From the NCBI GenBank assembly GCA_034008185.1, contig CM067086.1, positions 13,268,507 through 13,332,506 of the forward strand: a stretch of 64,000 nucleotides of DNA, written 5' to 3'. This DNA comes from Gorsachius magnificus (lineage: Eukaryota; Chordata; Aves; Pelecaniformes; Ardeidae). The notes under the pieces were generated by a model. The model worked only from the letters and a program-made list of their open reading frames with translations, did no database searches and had not been told where the DNA came from. The position numbers were made by a program, and so were the translations under genes. Below, piece by piece: positions 29,382 to 43,015 of the stretch. Each line of letters opens with the position of its first letter. The first letter of the stretch is position 1.

Positions 29382-30884
29382 CTGAAAAGACAGATGAAAC
29401 CATGTGCATTACACTAAACCAGGCCCGACAGAAAAATATCACTGTTACATTATAGTTTAAGGCACACAAGCAAAAGTCCACACTAGCAAAAATACAGCCT
29501 AGTAATACGAAAACTAAGAAAATTATACCTATTCTTGATAGGTGACTTGGAATTTCTGAGATTTTAATTCATCATTGATCTTTTTTTAAAGATATTTTAC
29601 TAAAACAAGGAAATGGAGATAGAAAAAACCCCAATGAATCTCAAATACTGGAAGCTTGAAAATTCCCCTACTCCTCACCCTTAACAACGGTTTCCTAGAT
29701 TCAAAGTTCAGTGCATTTCAACCTTTTGAACTGTGGGGGAAAAGAGGATTGACTAGGTTTCAATGAAGGAATGAGCACATGGTGAACAACGCACTTAACC
29801 TATAAGCAGAACTCTGTAGGAGATCTGCTTTTTGATTGCTGCATTAAGAGTAAAGACAAATCTGAAATATTTTATACTCCTCCTTTCTATATTCCCATTC
29901 AATCTTTCTATCACTTCTTTCATGACACTGAAAATACAGTTCTTTCTGTTCCAGTAACCAAAATGCCCCAAGTATGAAGTTTCTGAAGTTACTGCTGCCT
30001 CTTTAAAACAGGATTAAAGACATTCATGTTACCAGATGACATTAAGGATAACAAACAAAATGTTCCAAAATTAGTCTCCACTTTTGTGTTGGTGTTGCTG
30101 GACTTTTAGTCAAGTAGCAGTCGCTATTGTCAATAGATGACATTTCAAAGGGGAAAAGAATTTACGCTGTCTATTTCACTGCCATTGAGAAAATTCTCTC
30201 TGAAATAAGGCCCTTTTGCACATTGCTTCATTGCTGAAGCATGAAACCAGTGCCCACACAGCAATGAACAGGGATTGTACTTATGCATAATTTTTGCTGT
30301 GCTCTAATACACAATTCAAAATACTAACAAAGCCTTTAGAGGGTCACAGAATTTTGATTTCTCCTTCATGAATGGTGCAGTTCAGTCTTTTGACATTCCG
30401 TCTTCTGATACAGCAAGTTCTGTGATTCAAAACTGTTCAATTTTAACAGCTTTCTAAGGACCACAAAAGACACCTGTCTGACAATGGCTAGAGATAGCCT
30501 TCAAATGATGCAGGTTGTAGAAAAGTGTATAGGTAATGGTCATATATTTGTGGAGCCGATTATTCCAAAGCCACTGAAATGTCACTAATCTGTATTTATC
30601 ACTCTATTACCTATGCTAAGAATTAAATGATTTTGAATTTAAATAAATATTACAATAGTCTCTAATGGCAATTCACAAAGATGAAAATATTTTTGTACTG
30701 TGTTCATCCAGTGACAGTTCAGACACTGGCCACCATGACCAATTGCACGACTGGTAGGTAAACCACCTCCATTTACTCTCTCAGTTGGAGCCTGCCTAAA
30801 CACTAGAATGGAGAATCAGCAGTCAGAGGATAAAGTCAGCTTCAAAATAAAAGCTTACCCATTTTTTGTTTCAGAGGGACCGTC

Positions 30885-30901
30885 GGGGGGGGGGGGGGGG
30901 G
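30885..30901. repeat. G17 homopolymer
   Basis: Seventeen consecutive G bases sit in an otherwise AT-rich intron. The run could form a G-quadruplex-like structure and its length is prone to sequencing error and polymorphism. Confidence 0.95.
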
Positions 30902-33900
30902 AAATCCCTAAATGCACACTTAAGCCCAGTCCAATGGAAAATTTTACTAACAAGTAAAAATTATTTGCTTCTTTTACAAACTAAGAATCCCAAGATGCAG
31001 GCTTTTCTCCATGGTGCTGGTGAAATACACACAAAGAAAGCTAATTTATTAATAAATTACTGTGTTATTGGCAAGGTGTATGCCCTATGTCTATTCTAGT
31101 CAATGTATACAAGACCACTATCTAGAGGGACAGATGCTGGAATAAGAGTCAGAAACGACTAATGATCTAATTTGAGCTCTGCCATTTATAGTTTCTTATA
31201 ATGGGTAAGCTATTATTTAACTTCAGATCAAATTGATCTGAAGAGAAATATGAGAATACCTTATCAGACAATGGAAGAAAAATCTTTAGTGTCACCCAAG
31301 GCAAAAATTAATATAAATGAATGGTTGGTTTTGATCTCTCCATTTTGGCAAAATAATAATATAAGTATGGACAATGCTAAATGTAACTAAATTTCACCAA
31401 AATGCATCCGATCCAAATAATTCATTTAATGGTATTGGAAATAACACAAATTACGCTCTGAATAATCTGGAAAGTCATTAAGTCAGCTGGCATAAATTCA
31501 AAATTTCAGAATGCTTACACTTGAACTTTACAGACACTTCCTCTGATTCTGTTGCTTCAGTTTGTTGGTTTTGATAGATTTACATCTTCTGTTGTCATAT
31601 TTACCTGCCAGTAGCTTAGAAGATTCAGTAAATGCTTTAGAGTTACCCGATTCTCAACTGCAATGAGCCTCCTTACTTGCAATATTTCCCCTAGTTCAAA
31701 AGAACCGTAACATCTGTAATAATCACCTCAGTGAAAGGAAATCCACCTACAGTAAGCCGCTGCCAAAGAGGTACTTAGGCTACTTTGCTCCTTTGGCAGA
31801 TGTGGCCACCAGCCACTCCCCCAGAAATCTATGGCCACTAGCTGTGTTAGTAAATCAGGACAATAGACTAGCTCAAAATTAGAAGGGAGAAAAAGGGAAA
31901 AATACTAAAAATAGCACAGAGTTTCTATTGCTAGATTGCAGTGCATGCTCTTATTTGTGCTGTAAGCTACTGCTCTGAGTGTTTAAAGCAGCTAGAGTGA
32001 TACACATTTGTTATTAAGAAATGTAAGATTACCATTTCTTCTAAACATCAAATATAGTACTTGACCACCTGTAGTGAAAAAGGTACAGAAAATGCTGATA
32101 CACTCTATTACAAACTTGAAATTTTATTTATAGAAAAACCCTCAATCAAGACCTTGGCACAAACCAGGAACTTTTGCTGAAAAATACTACCAGAACTAAG
32201 TCTTCTATCTCCTCCCAGCCTCCACAATCTGCTTGTTTTCTCACCTGTATCCACAGTGTGTTTGCTGCTTAATTGCATTAAGCTAGAGTAAAACCTGCTG
32301 ATCAAACGACTTATTTATAAAAGCAATGTTCTTTGCTCCAGAGCAATAATGTAATATTACTTGCTTGACATCTTTTTCTAGACAGACCTGTTGCTTGTGC
32401 TTCAGGCAAGTCTTACTTTCCCAGACACTCCCTTCTTGCAGTTTGACTGTTTTAAGCAGTATTATGAAAATAGCTTGTTAGATCTCATATGCTTTCAGTT
32501 ACCATTTCTGATCTAGTTCTATAGAAATATCTGCAATTGTGGATTCTTTTTTTATTTTTCTTAAGTAACAAGACAGCTGTATCAATCCCAAGGCATGCCG
32601 TGTGCCTCAAACAGTATCCATCTATTTGCTGGTATTTTAATTGCAATTCCTTTTATGATTTTCATTCCTGAATGACATCAACAGATGCAGAACACCATGA
32701 CTTATCTACCTATATAAAAATATACATACATTTTGAAAATTAAGTTTTTTCAGCTTTGGTAAGGACTGAACAAAAACTATCTCTAACATTACAGTATAAG
32801 CTTTAATATTAGCAAATTCTGACCTTCAGGAATTATTAGATTAAATTATATACCAGCAAAATACAAGAACCGATCTACTCACCTATTCAGGCCCCTGAGA
32901 AGAAAAGGATTTACTTTTTTGCCTGAGCAGTAAAAATTGCTCACTATTAATAGCCAAAGTTTTACTGTTAAGCAGATGTAGGTCTAAATTATTGCCATCC
33001 CTCCTAAGACACACACTCATACTAATTTAGAGCCCAGCCCACAGATAAAGATATTGCAACCCTGTTTGTTATAATTACCTAAGTAATAAGATCTTCCAGG
33101 AAGTGCAGACAGAGCAAACTGGTCTGAATACCCTAGATTTATTTTGCTCAGCCAGTTTTACCCTGTAAATCCCAATCTGAGATTTGCAATCCAAATAACA
33201 CAAAAAATCTCTGGTAGATCTACTGTGCTTAGAGACAATATCCCTTGCAAATTTCTTAACCTAATTTCTGTATGTAAAACTATAGCTTGCTGTGTCCAAA
33301 AAGAACGTAGTATTTAACAGACATATTCACTATGAGCAAGATGTTCTTCAAAGTTATGAAAAGCCTTAACTAAATTTGAATCTTTCATGGCTGTCTTGAA
33401 CCACCAGCTGTCCAGAGATAAGAATGTGAATATTTAGGCAACTCTTAAAGTCAAACATTTTTTCAAGATTGCTCCTAATAATGAGGTTGCCAACTTCATC
33501 GGTTAAGGAGAGGGGTGTGGGTTTTGACAAGAACTCTTGAAATCCAGATCTTGCCTTATATCAATGCTTTGGATGGCCTATAAATTCCTCTTACATTTAG
33601 AAGACACAGCTAATAATTAGCTACCACCACCTTTTTTTCTGGAATGAATAAATACATGTTTGTAAACTGTTTAAAGATTCAAATTCAAGTATCACATTGC
33701 TTTGTACTTAATAGTGTAATGAAATATCAAGTGGCTTGGGAAAGCTTCAGAAGTCCTCCACACTTTTTTCAGCTGCAAGATGACTCCTGAGCTGGAATGA
33801 ACAAATGTGCACAATTTCCACCCCCACCATTTCCCACTTTGCTTCTCCCCCAGCCATATGCTGTACTGTATCCAGTCACCCCACAGGAACACAGCTGCTG

Positions 33901-35672
33901 ATTCATCTCTCCAACCTGGCTCAGTAGTTCTCATGACACCATAAAATACAAAAGTTGTAAACACATATTTGTATCCTGGCCTTTTAGAACCTGGCATACC
34001 TCTCTAATTAAGTTAATCCTTAGTCCTAAATAACCATCCACAGCTGCCAGGAACAGAAGAATTTCTGTTGATCACTAGAATGACAGCCTAAGGAACACTA
34101 TACAGCATCCTCCAGGACTATCCAGCCAGAAATCCTATTCAGCTGATTATAGCTCAAATGTAATTTATTTGTTAATACAGACACTACTTGCTCTATTTCC
34201 TCTTCATATGTTTCACTGGAATAGGCAGAAGAGTAAACAGAACCCTTCCTTCATTGACTACCCTGTATGAAATAAATAAAAACAAGACTATAGATGGTTT
34301 TTTTAAGAGTAACAAAACCAGGAATAATAATAATAAAAAAAATATATTTTCAGCTAGAAAAGGTTAAGGGTCTGCACTAAGGGTGAGAGGTAAGCTCTAG
34401 AGAGAAATCTAGATTAGCCAAAGTTGAATGAAGGCCTGATACTGAACTGTTTCAGACAGATGGTAGAAGAACTGGTAAAGTCTCTAGTCAACATATTGCT
34501 GAGAGTTCTTATATGAAGGGGCATCCTTAGGTGAAGCACAGTTACTAGTACAATACCTCCATGATGAAAATGAGCTAACTAAGCTCATTAACTAAATAAG
34601 CTAAACTAACTTATTATGCGGGCAGCTGGGTATTACCCTGGCACTGTAAAACCACCACGTTTGTGAGCTGCTGATAAAAGTTAGAGTGACAGCAGTAAGA
34701 ACTATGCTACTTTTAAACATATTATACTAAATAATTTGATTTAAAATATGAAGGGAACTGAATGTAGTTAAATTTACTGCATTATGAAGCAGCAAAGTCA
34801 AAGCCAAACATCTGTTTTCAAAAATAAACCCATTAAGTTTGCTAATATGAGTCTGAATTTCAATTTTGGGGGAGGGGAGGGGTAAGAAAAAAAAGAAAGC
34901 ACCCTTAAAAATATGCTAAATGATCTAACTGATACCTTATGATGCTTTAAAAACACAAATCACCTGATAGTAACTCCTCCACAGGACTCATGGATATTAA
35001 GTTACAGTTGCTATTGGTACCATAACTGAATTTCCTGACTCATGTTTGTACAAAGTCTCATCCTTACATATAAAAGCTGACGCTGACAGAATGGCATGTG
35101 CAAAGCGAGGTTTCTTCAGCTCCTCTCTATAGCGGTTCTATCAACTGTAGAAAGCCCTTCATTCCTTCAGTGTTGTTTTAAACATTGTTCATAAAAGCTT
35201 AAAAAAACCACTTCATAATTTAATTTTAAATTGTTACACTTTACGTTTTCTCTCCTTTATACCCAGTATAAAAGGGAAATGTCGTAGCTTTGCAAATCTT
35301 AAAACCAAAATTACATTCATCATTTATTATTGTATTAAGTGAAAAAAAAACCTAATTATTTTAGTTCAGTTGTCATCAAACTAGTTCCAATTTCTAGCTA
35401 GTTAAAATTTAAAAACACCACAACGAATACTTGCTTTTGACTTAAACTTCAACTGAATAGAGCTTTACCTAGTAGAATACATGAGAGGAAAGTTTCTGAA
35501 CCAAGACATGAACATTTCTGTCTTAAAATAAATGCCAAGATGAATGGTATACAAAAGTCAGATTTGGTACTACAGTTCCCATTTAGTTATAAAAGTATTA
35601 CGATTAAGAAGTTACGCCCCCAAAATTCTGACATCTAAAATAAACTACAGTTTTTCTTGTTTCCCTTCTAAC

Positions 35673-35773
35673 CTCAGGTATTCACTGTCCTCAAAAAAAA
35701 GCTTCAAATTTTGTTCCGTGAAGGTCAACATTTCAACTAGGTCTTCTAAGTTACTTAACTCCAAATCCAGTGC
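35673..35773 (-). other. Candidate cryptic upstream exon of PPFIBP2, frame-compatible
   Basis: On the minus strand an acceptor-like TTTCCCAG ends at 35774 and a donor-like CTGAG|GTTAGA falls at 35673/35672. Between them are 101 nt open in one frame, reading ALDLELSNLEDLVEMLTF and so on: an acidic, leucine-rich, helix-forming segment. It ends in phase 2, and joining its AG to the first T of the exon at 29381 keeps the liprin-beta-2 frame open through to Met. The surrounding frame runs from about 35836 to a stop at 35645. I do not recognise the peptide in any family. One frame in three would match by chance and the splice sites are only moderate, so this is a hypothesis. Confidence 0.2.
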
Positions 35774-36834
35774 CTGGGAAACTGCATCACTCTTCCCCTC
35801 AAAAAACCCCAAATCAAACCAAAACAACAAAACCACACAAGAGTTGAAAATCTTAAGCTGATAAATGATACAATGAATGAGCCTGTGAAAGTAAATTCAT
35901 GCTTTAGTAAATTGAAAGGTGAGAAATGGTAATAAAAGTAAACACAGAATTCATGCATGAATGAACTCTTTGCACTAGAGTAAAACAGAGGACAAGACCT
36001 TGACAGAAATTGAGAGAGAACAGGTATGCACAATCAACAAAAGTATTCAAAGCTATCCTCTATAAAAATCCTAAAAATTTAGACAAACTATACTGCTGGA
36101 CAAAATATTCTTTAAAACTTGAGAATTAGGAATAACATTTCTTATCGTTCCCAGGCTTTTTCAGATCTCTCTGAAACAAAGGCTCATCAGCCTGGCCGTG
36201 ACAACCTACTGGATCAGGACAGTCCCTTACAGAAAATCCTAGTGTTCAATTTTTGTTTGCCTTTCTGCATTTCAGTAAGTTTTGCAAATGGAAATAATTC
36301 TTCGTGCCCTCTTGCTTCTTCTATAAATGCTGTTATAGAACCAACTCAGCAGAACAAACACTACTAACAACTTTATTACCTATTAAGTACATGTGTATAA
36401 ATTCCACTAGGGATACAGAAGTGTATATGAGCACTGTGAAATAGAGATTTTGCATTAACTTAGGCAGGTACCATTTGGAATATTAGTCTGAAAACACAGA
36501 TGTTTCACTGAAGGAGGCCAGTGCTAACATAAAGGCCAGAAGATCTGATACCTCAAATAAACATAAGGAGGTCCAATTTTCAAATCTGCTCACAGTGTTG
36601 ATTTTCTGCAGTTCCTTGACGTACACAGAGGATCGTTGTAAAAAATCAGCTGCTTTGCCAACAAAGAGCAAACACTCCTCAGCCAACTAGCTTAGTTTTT
36701 AGTACTCATATAGTCCTCGGTCCTAGTGCCTTGACTTCTATTCATTATTGCCTGTAGTGTAATCAAGACAGGTATCCATCAAATTCATGAGTCAGAGGCA
36801 GAAAAGAGTCATGTATTTTTGGAACTCTTACACT

Positions 36835-37085
36835 ACCATAAGAACAGTCATGCTCATTCAGACAAAAAGTCTGTCCGGCCCAGTGCTCTGTCTCTAATGA
36901 TGTTCAGTGCAACACAGGTGCATAGTGATCAGTATCCCGCTCTATCTTCCCCAATAACCAGCAAGCATGGGGCTTTATGAAACACAGACTGGATAGGAAC
37001 CATCATGTTTCATAGATGTTGAAGGACCTACCCTTGTAGATTTATCTGATTTCTTTTCAAATCCATTTTGTATAATTTTTCAGTG
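36835..37085 (+). repeat. Ancient interspersed repeat (amniote family, CR1-related by my reading)
   Basis: The stretch opens CATAAGAACAGTCATGCTCA, then has a GTCCGGCCCAGTGCTCTGTCTC segment, and later a GTTGAAGGACCTACCC block with TTTCAAATCCATTTTGTA. These match in order an old, abundant repeat of birds, crocodilians and turtles that I know from its 'GTCCATCTAGCCCAGTATCCTGTCTC' core. It is heavily diverged. Family assignment is from memory and the boundaries are approximate. Confidence 0.5.
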
Positions 37086-40000
37086 AATGCTCTGACATGA
37101 CAGGAAAAAAACCAAAGCCAAACAACAATCACTGCTCACTTTTTCATGCCACTATCTTACAGTCTCTTTCCAGTCCTTTTTGTTCCCCTTTCTCCCCTAC
37201 AACATCCCTGTTTAAGTGAAGAGTTGTTATTCTGCAAGTCTCTCCTCAGAGTAAACCAAATCCATACTTTTCAACAGGCTTGCTGCTTCTCTATATACTT
37301 TTTTTATTGTACCATTGTTGAGATTAGATGACCAAGGGTACACGTAGCATTCAACTTGCAGGGTATTTCTGACCTTTAGAAAAAAGCCATATTCATGACA
37401 GAGGAATATGTGAATGTTTCCACGCAGAGTAAAAACAATGAATCTTTACAGAAGTAACTCACTTCAGAGGATTAGAAGAGTGGAGAGCACTAAATGTTCC
37501 TTAAAATGGACAGACACTGAAGTAGGTGAGGATTGGTAGAGGAATTGGCACCAGCGGACACTGAGATACGTGAGATCTGTTTTTCTGCAACAGAACCTCA
37601 GAACAAAGAGGAAGGTTAACATGCTAGAAAACTGATTCCCTGCAATCAAAAGATGCAATTTTCATCCACAAGATTTCTAAGGTAAAAAGCTGAGGTCTGG
37701 GTTAGACTACACAGAGAAACAGTTCAATATAGACACAACTAAGAGAGATATTTCTTATGATTATTTCTCATTATGAAATTATCTACTCTTGGGTTACTCA
37801 GGTTATAAAGCTCTGTCCTGAATTTGCCTCAACTTTATTAATGTGATATGAAGAGTTTTGTGAAGTCTAAACTCAGCTTTAGACATAAGGCTTATAAATT
37901 AATACTAAAAAGACAGCTTTTTTGAATTTGTAAAATTTAATTTCATATTAGTATTTTTCCCTCTTTGAAACATTGTTTGCAGTAATTTATAAATAACTGG
38001 AAACATCACTAGGCTGGTTTAATATGACCCACCCTGCATCTGTTAACACAAACATGCTGAATTCACACTAATGGGAACTGACAGTATCAAGTACTTCTGT
38101 ATAAATTTAAGCTTCAGTAGCTATTTTGAGGAAAGTGTCTGTGGGAAACAAAGAAGGGAAAAATATACTCCTGCTAGAAACAGCAAATTCAACGTAAGTG
38201 AATCTGCTTGGATTAAAAGCAGACTAGGAACAACAAATGGATCACTAGGAAAAGCACCGTATCCCACATTACTCATCACATCAGTGAAAATATAAATTTT
38301 AACAGCTGTGTCAGTTTAATGCCTATGCTTATAAACAAAACATTCTTGTATTGATTGCTTCCTGAAGATTAATGAAAATATCTTTGGAAAAAGCTGTCTT
38401 CAAGTTTTTTCTTTCTCTGCCTAAAGAATAGGTATAACCAAGAGGCAAAAATTCTTCATGGCAAGTAAAATTCTGATCTAAAATGACACATTTTGTTGAT
38501 TTTGCTCCTCCATTATTCAGAATATAGGACATCTTACTCCTTGCAGAACTGGCCAACAAGTAAGGAAGTAGCTGTATTAAACATTGTGCCACAGCCGATT
38601 TCTAAATCAGAGAATTATATATTCTCCTATCATATTTATCTTCCATACTTAATGGATTAACATAATTTTCTAATTATTAGAAAAAGCATTATACAGAGGG
38701 GCAATGCTGTGAGAAAGACACAACAGTAACTTGGCATCCAAAAGCAACACAATATTTTTAAGATTCATATAGGTGAGAGAAACGTATAATATCTCCCAGC
38801 TGAAGAAACATTATTACATGTGGCAAGAAAAATGCAACATCCTTTATTCTTGTTTTTCCAGTGGATCCTAAAAGAAAAATGAACACCAAGATGACTAGAG
38901 ACAGATTAAGGACCCACTGAAACCAGAAGCTCACTTCAGAGGGAATACGAAGCTGCCCCTGCAGAGAATACATGACTAGGTACATGGGTGTCCTCAATTA
39001 CCTATTCTATGGAGGAGCTGTATTTGTTCACAGAAAAACATGTTGACCTAGCAAAGGATCTTAATAGAATCACCACACTGAAAACCCACTCAAGTGCTCA
39101 GCTTTTCTGTTTCACATTCATCTATACATGCTGTTACTATCTCCGCTCTATTGCCACAACTGAAACAAGTAAATTTCAGGTAACTGTATATCCAGCTTTG
39201 AGTATTCGGTGCAAACTTTTTATAGGCTTACAAAAGAGTTCTGAGGTACCCAGCATGCTGCTTCCATAAAGTAGACACATCTGATGGCATAGGATACAAA
39301 AGAGATCCTGGAAGTCTACTGTTACGTATAGCACCTTTCATTACCAACCATGCTAGGCATTCTCAGGTTCTTACCAACCACGAAGCCCATCATGTTATGT
39401 CTGCCAACCATTTCAAGGCATTTATTCTTGGTTCTGTAAACATGTAAAATGAACAAGTTTCTGTGTCAAATCACGTTACCACGGGTAAGTCAAATAAATT
39501 TAAATTTCTCTTTATAAAATATACATGATTTGTAGGACTAAGAAAGAAAAAACACAGCCACAGTTCCATGCATGGAATACCTATTTGAATTTGCAAAATT
39601 TAAAAAATATACGTCATTTCCAGAAAGAGACTAATTGCTCAGTAAAACTGGGGCTCCATGTATGAGCCTTCAAAGCTACCACAGTCCAGTTTAGTCAATT
39701 TGGCTTACAGGTTTGCTAGGACAATTAATTCAGAAAGCTTTTGGAAGTCCTGCAAATTGAAAAATGCCTTTCCCAACACAAACTGAATGCAAGAACTGGA
39801 TCTAGAAACAGACCCATTCATAAACTCAGTATTCTTCTGTTTTTTATATACATATTTACATCTGAAGTTCAGGATGCTGTCAGCGTAACTAATCAATAGG
39901 GTATGTATAAAGAGTGACTTTTGTTCTCTTGTAACACTGAATTCCCATTACTTTTAGGGCATGAAAAAATTAAATGAACAATGACCCAATAGTATTTGCC

Positions 40001-42802
40001 AAAAACCAAAACTGTAGCATAAAATTTGTGCCACTATGTGTTACTTCCATTCCAAAGAAAAACACTTTCATGTGATTGAAATAAACAGAAAAATTGCCGT
40101 TGTTAGTGCAAATGCTAGAGTATAACAGTACCTGAAGCAATATATTCTTATAAAGTTAGTCAGATTTGAATGGCTCTGAAATAAATGGATTAGACACCTT
40201 TGTACTGACATAGAAGACAAATGAAACAGAATTCTTATATTACTTTAAAGGGCCTGAGTGTCATTATAGCAAGCCCAGAAGTCCTAAAGTGCACTGTCAC
40301 AGTCCCAAACAGCAATGACCTGAGGGGATACCGAGTGTCAGGCTTTTATACATCCTGCCTTACTTGAGAGTATTTAATGTTAAGACTCAGAGCAACTTTT
40401 TAGAACTGTTTGAAAGGCTTACTACTCATATTAGGTCTGACTGCAAACAAACCTATGGAGTTTCCTAAGGTAATAACTTAATCATGTATTTTACAACAAT
40501 GCCTTTGTCGGACCTATTTATTAAAACAACCACAAAATGAAATTATTTCAGGCTAATGACTTGCAAAGTCCTTTAATCCCTAACAGCTATGAGGTGATTT
40601 GTCTCAGAAGTTTCTTTCACTTAAAAATCAAAATTAAAAAGGTCAATAGAAAAAAAGATTGAACTAGTCAAATGACTGTCTATTGGATGAAATTAAGTTT
40701 TTCTTCTATTTCAAGAGAGAAAAGGAAATCAGAGTTCACTGTCAGTTTGTTCAGTTTACTTCGTTTTCCAGAAAATGGATCAAAGTGTGCTCCCATATCA
40801 GTGATCATGACATCTTTAGACTTTCATACTAAAGTCCCCTGTGTTTCAGTGGTCTTAAAAAACTCCAAGTCGAAATATTCAAGACAGTTTTATTAATTCT
40901 GAAAAAATATGCATCCAGTCTTTTCCTACTTGAAAAGCATATGGTCATGTTAACAAACACTGAAATACTGCTCTGTCATGAGGAAATTGTTTCTTCTCTA
41001 TTAGTCCTTATTGATAAGGGATAGTTTTGCTCTACGACAGAAACAGTACTATTTACATTGTTAGTTAAGAAATAAAATACATAAACTGTAAAATTATATT
41101 TACAGGCGTACTGCCTGGCAAACCAGGCAAGCTGCCTAGCATGGCAGTTTTATCAGTCTCAACTGATTTGGAACCTCTGCTTCTAAGTATCCAAATCTGG
41201 GTTTCCAAAAGGAAGTGAGCAGCTGCTAGTCCCATTCTTTGCAATTAGTCCCTGGATAATCAGAAGCTTTAATTAAATAAAAAACTACAAGTGACCGGTG
41301 AATCCAAACTAAATTCATTCTAGAGCATGAATTCTCTTTGTAACAAATCATTTATTCTGAACACAAACTTCTCTCTCCATGTTAAAAAAAATGCTCTCTT
41401 CTACAGTCCATCCTTTTGCAAGTAGTTTATGTGAAATGAGAACCAGCTGGGCTTCACAGTCTAAGAACGAAACTGAAGATGCCACCAAATTTCCTAATTA
41501 AAATGGAGAATGCAATCAAAACAAAACAGATTTGGACCACAATTCTTTCAACAGTTTTCTAATTCTTAGCTGAATCTACAGCTATTACGAAACATTGCAT
41601 GCACTGGACAAGGTAGAGGTGAGTAATTATTGTGGATTATTAAGCATTTTTCATAAGACTACAGCATGTTCTGCAAAGCAGGCCAGAACAGATCTTTTTC
41701 TTGCACAAAAGCATGTTATAACAACTCTCCTTTCTTCTAGTAGCAAAAGGTTCTAATATGATTTTCCTTTTGTACATATTAAGTTTGCCACATCAGACCA
41801 TAAATTGCTCCTTTCAGTTTCAGGTAAAATTACTACTTTGGATACATTCAGCTTCCTACACTGAAGAACATGTTAATTCAAGAAATATTTAACTAATCAT
41901 TTATAATATTTATGATTGAGATTTTCAGGTTTAATATAATCTTACTACCACTAAAATACTTTGTATATATACTTTTCATTACAGAAACTACTTTTGAGAA
42001 AAGAAAACTATTCACTTGACTGATTTTGATTTTTTTCAGATGCAATGAACACATTCTTTAAAGAGAATGACATATCCTTTTGTTGATATTTTTATATCCA
42101 GTCTCTGTTTCTGGCCCATACAAGAAGCTCTGAATTTTAAGATTTGTTCTTCTCTGCTTCTTGAAATAATAATTAAAGTATGTATTACTGAAGAGCTTAC
42201 AACAAACATGTTACTTATATATGCTTACATAGCACTTGCATAAACGTACCTTAAGTTCAGCTAGAGGATTTTTGTTTGTTTGGGGAGTGTTTTGCTTTTT
42301 GTTTGGGTTTTTTTTAGTAGTAAGTACATTTAATGCATTTAAGGGTAGCTGGGGTCCATGTCTGAGTATCTGCATTGAAACTATTACCACATTTCCTACA
42401 GTCTCACGGCTTCTGAAGTGGTTAATGCTTATCCTGCACACACCTCAAGATCCAGTGACTTGTTTTGCCATTTTTAATCCTGGTCTGCTGAGTGACCATA
42501 AATCTGCCAGTGAAACTGTTTAGGGAGTGATGGTAAGGTCACTGGAAGATGACCTACGATTATGTGATTTCTCACTTGTACCCTCACTACAAAATATATA
42601 GAGAGGTTACAATCATAAATAAACCAAAGCACAACTTCATACCTTAGGTTGGGCATAAAAACTTGCAAAAAGGTTTTCTGCATGAAACAAAGGAATAGAA
42701 TTAACACTAAATTTCAGGTAAGAGCTTATGTTAACTGCATTGTAAAGGCCTGCACTTAAACCTAATGAGAATTTTATGAAACATATGGGGGTGTAATCAC
42801 AG

Positions 42803-42885
42803 CGTAATAGAGTCACAAAATAATTGAGGTTGGAAGGCACATCTTTGGATCACCTACTTCAATTCCAAAGAGCTTGGTTTTATTA
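42803..42885 (-). mobile_element. CR1 3'-end fragment (reverse orientation)
   Basis: The sequence TAGAGTCACAAAATAATTGAGG followed by TTGGAAGGCAC and GGATCACCTACTTCAATTCC is the reverse complement of the standard CR1 tail, in which a 'ggttggactagatgatc' motif is followed by 'cccttccaacc' and the ATTCT-rich end. It is diverged and lacks any coding part, as expected of a severely 5'-truncated LINE insertion. Confidence 0.7.
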
Positions 42886-42970
42886 GTATATAGATTAACA
42901 TGGGCAGGCATGTTACCAAGGCATCGAATGTATAGGACAAAGATGATTTAACAGAGATTTCATTATGAAC

Positions 42971-43015
42971 TACAGAATCATAGAACATTTTAAGTAAAAG
43001 ATGGAGACGTCTTAT
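42971..43015 (-). mobile_element. Second short CR1-tail remnant (reverse orientation)
   Basis: ACAGAATCATAGAACA and the following diverged TTTTAAGTAAAAGATGGAGACG resemble the reverse-complemented ATTCTATGATTCTGT tail and adjoining 3' end of CR1. It lies 90 bp from a similar fragment in the same orientation, so the two could be one interrupted insertion or two events. Confidence 0.45.
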
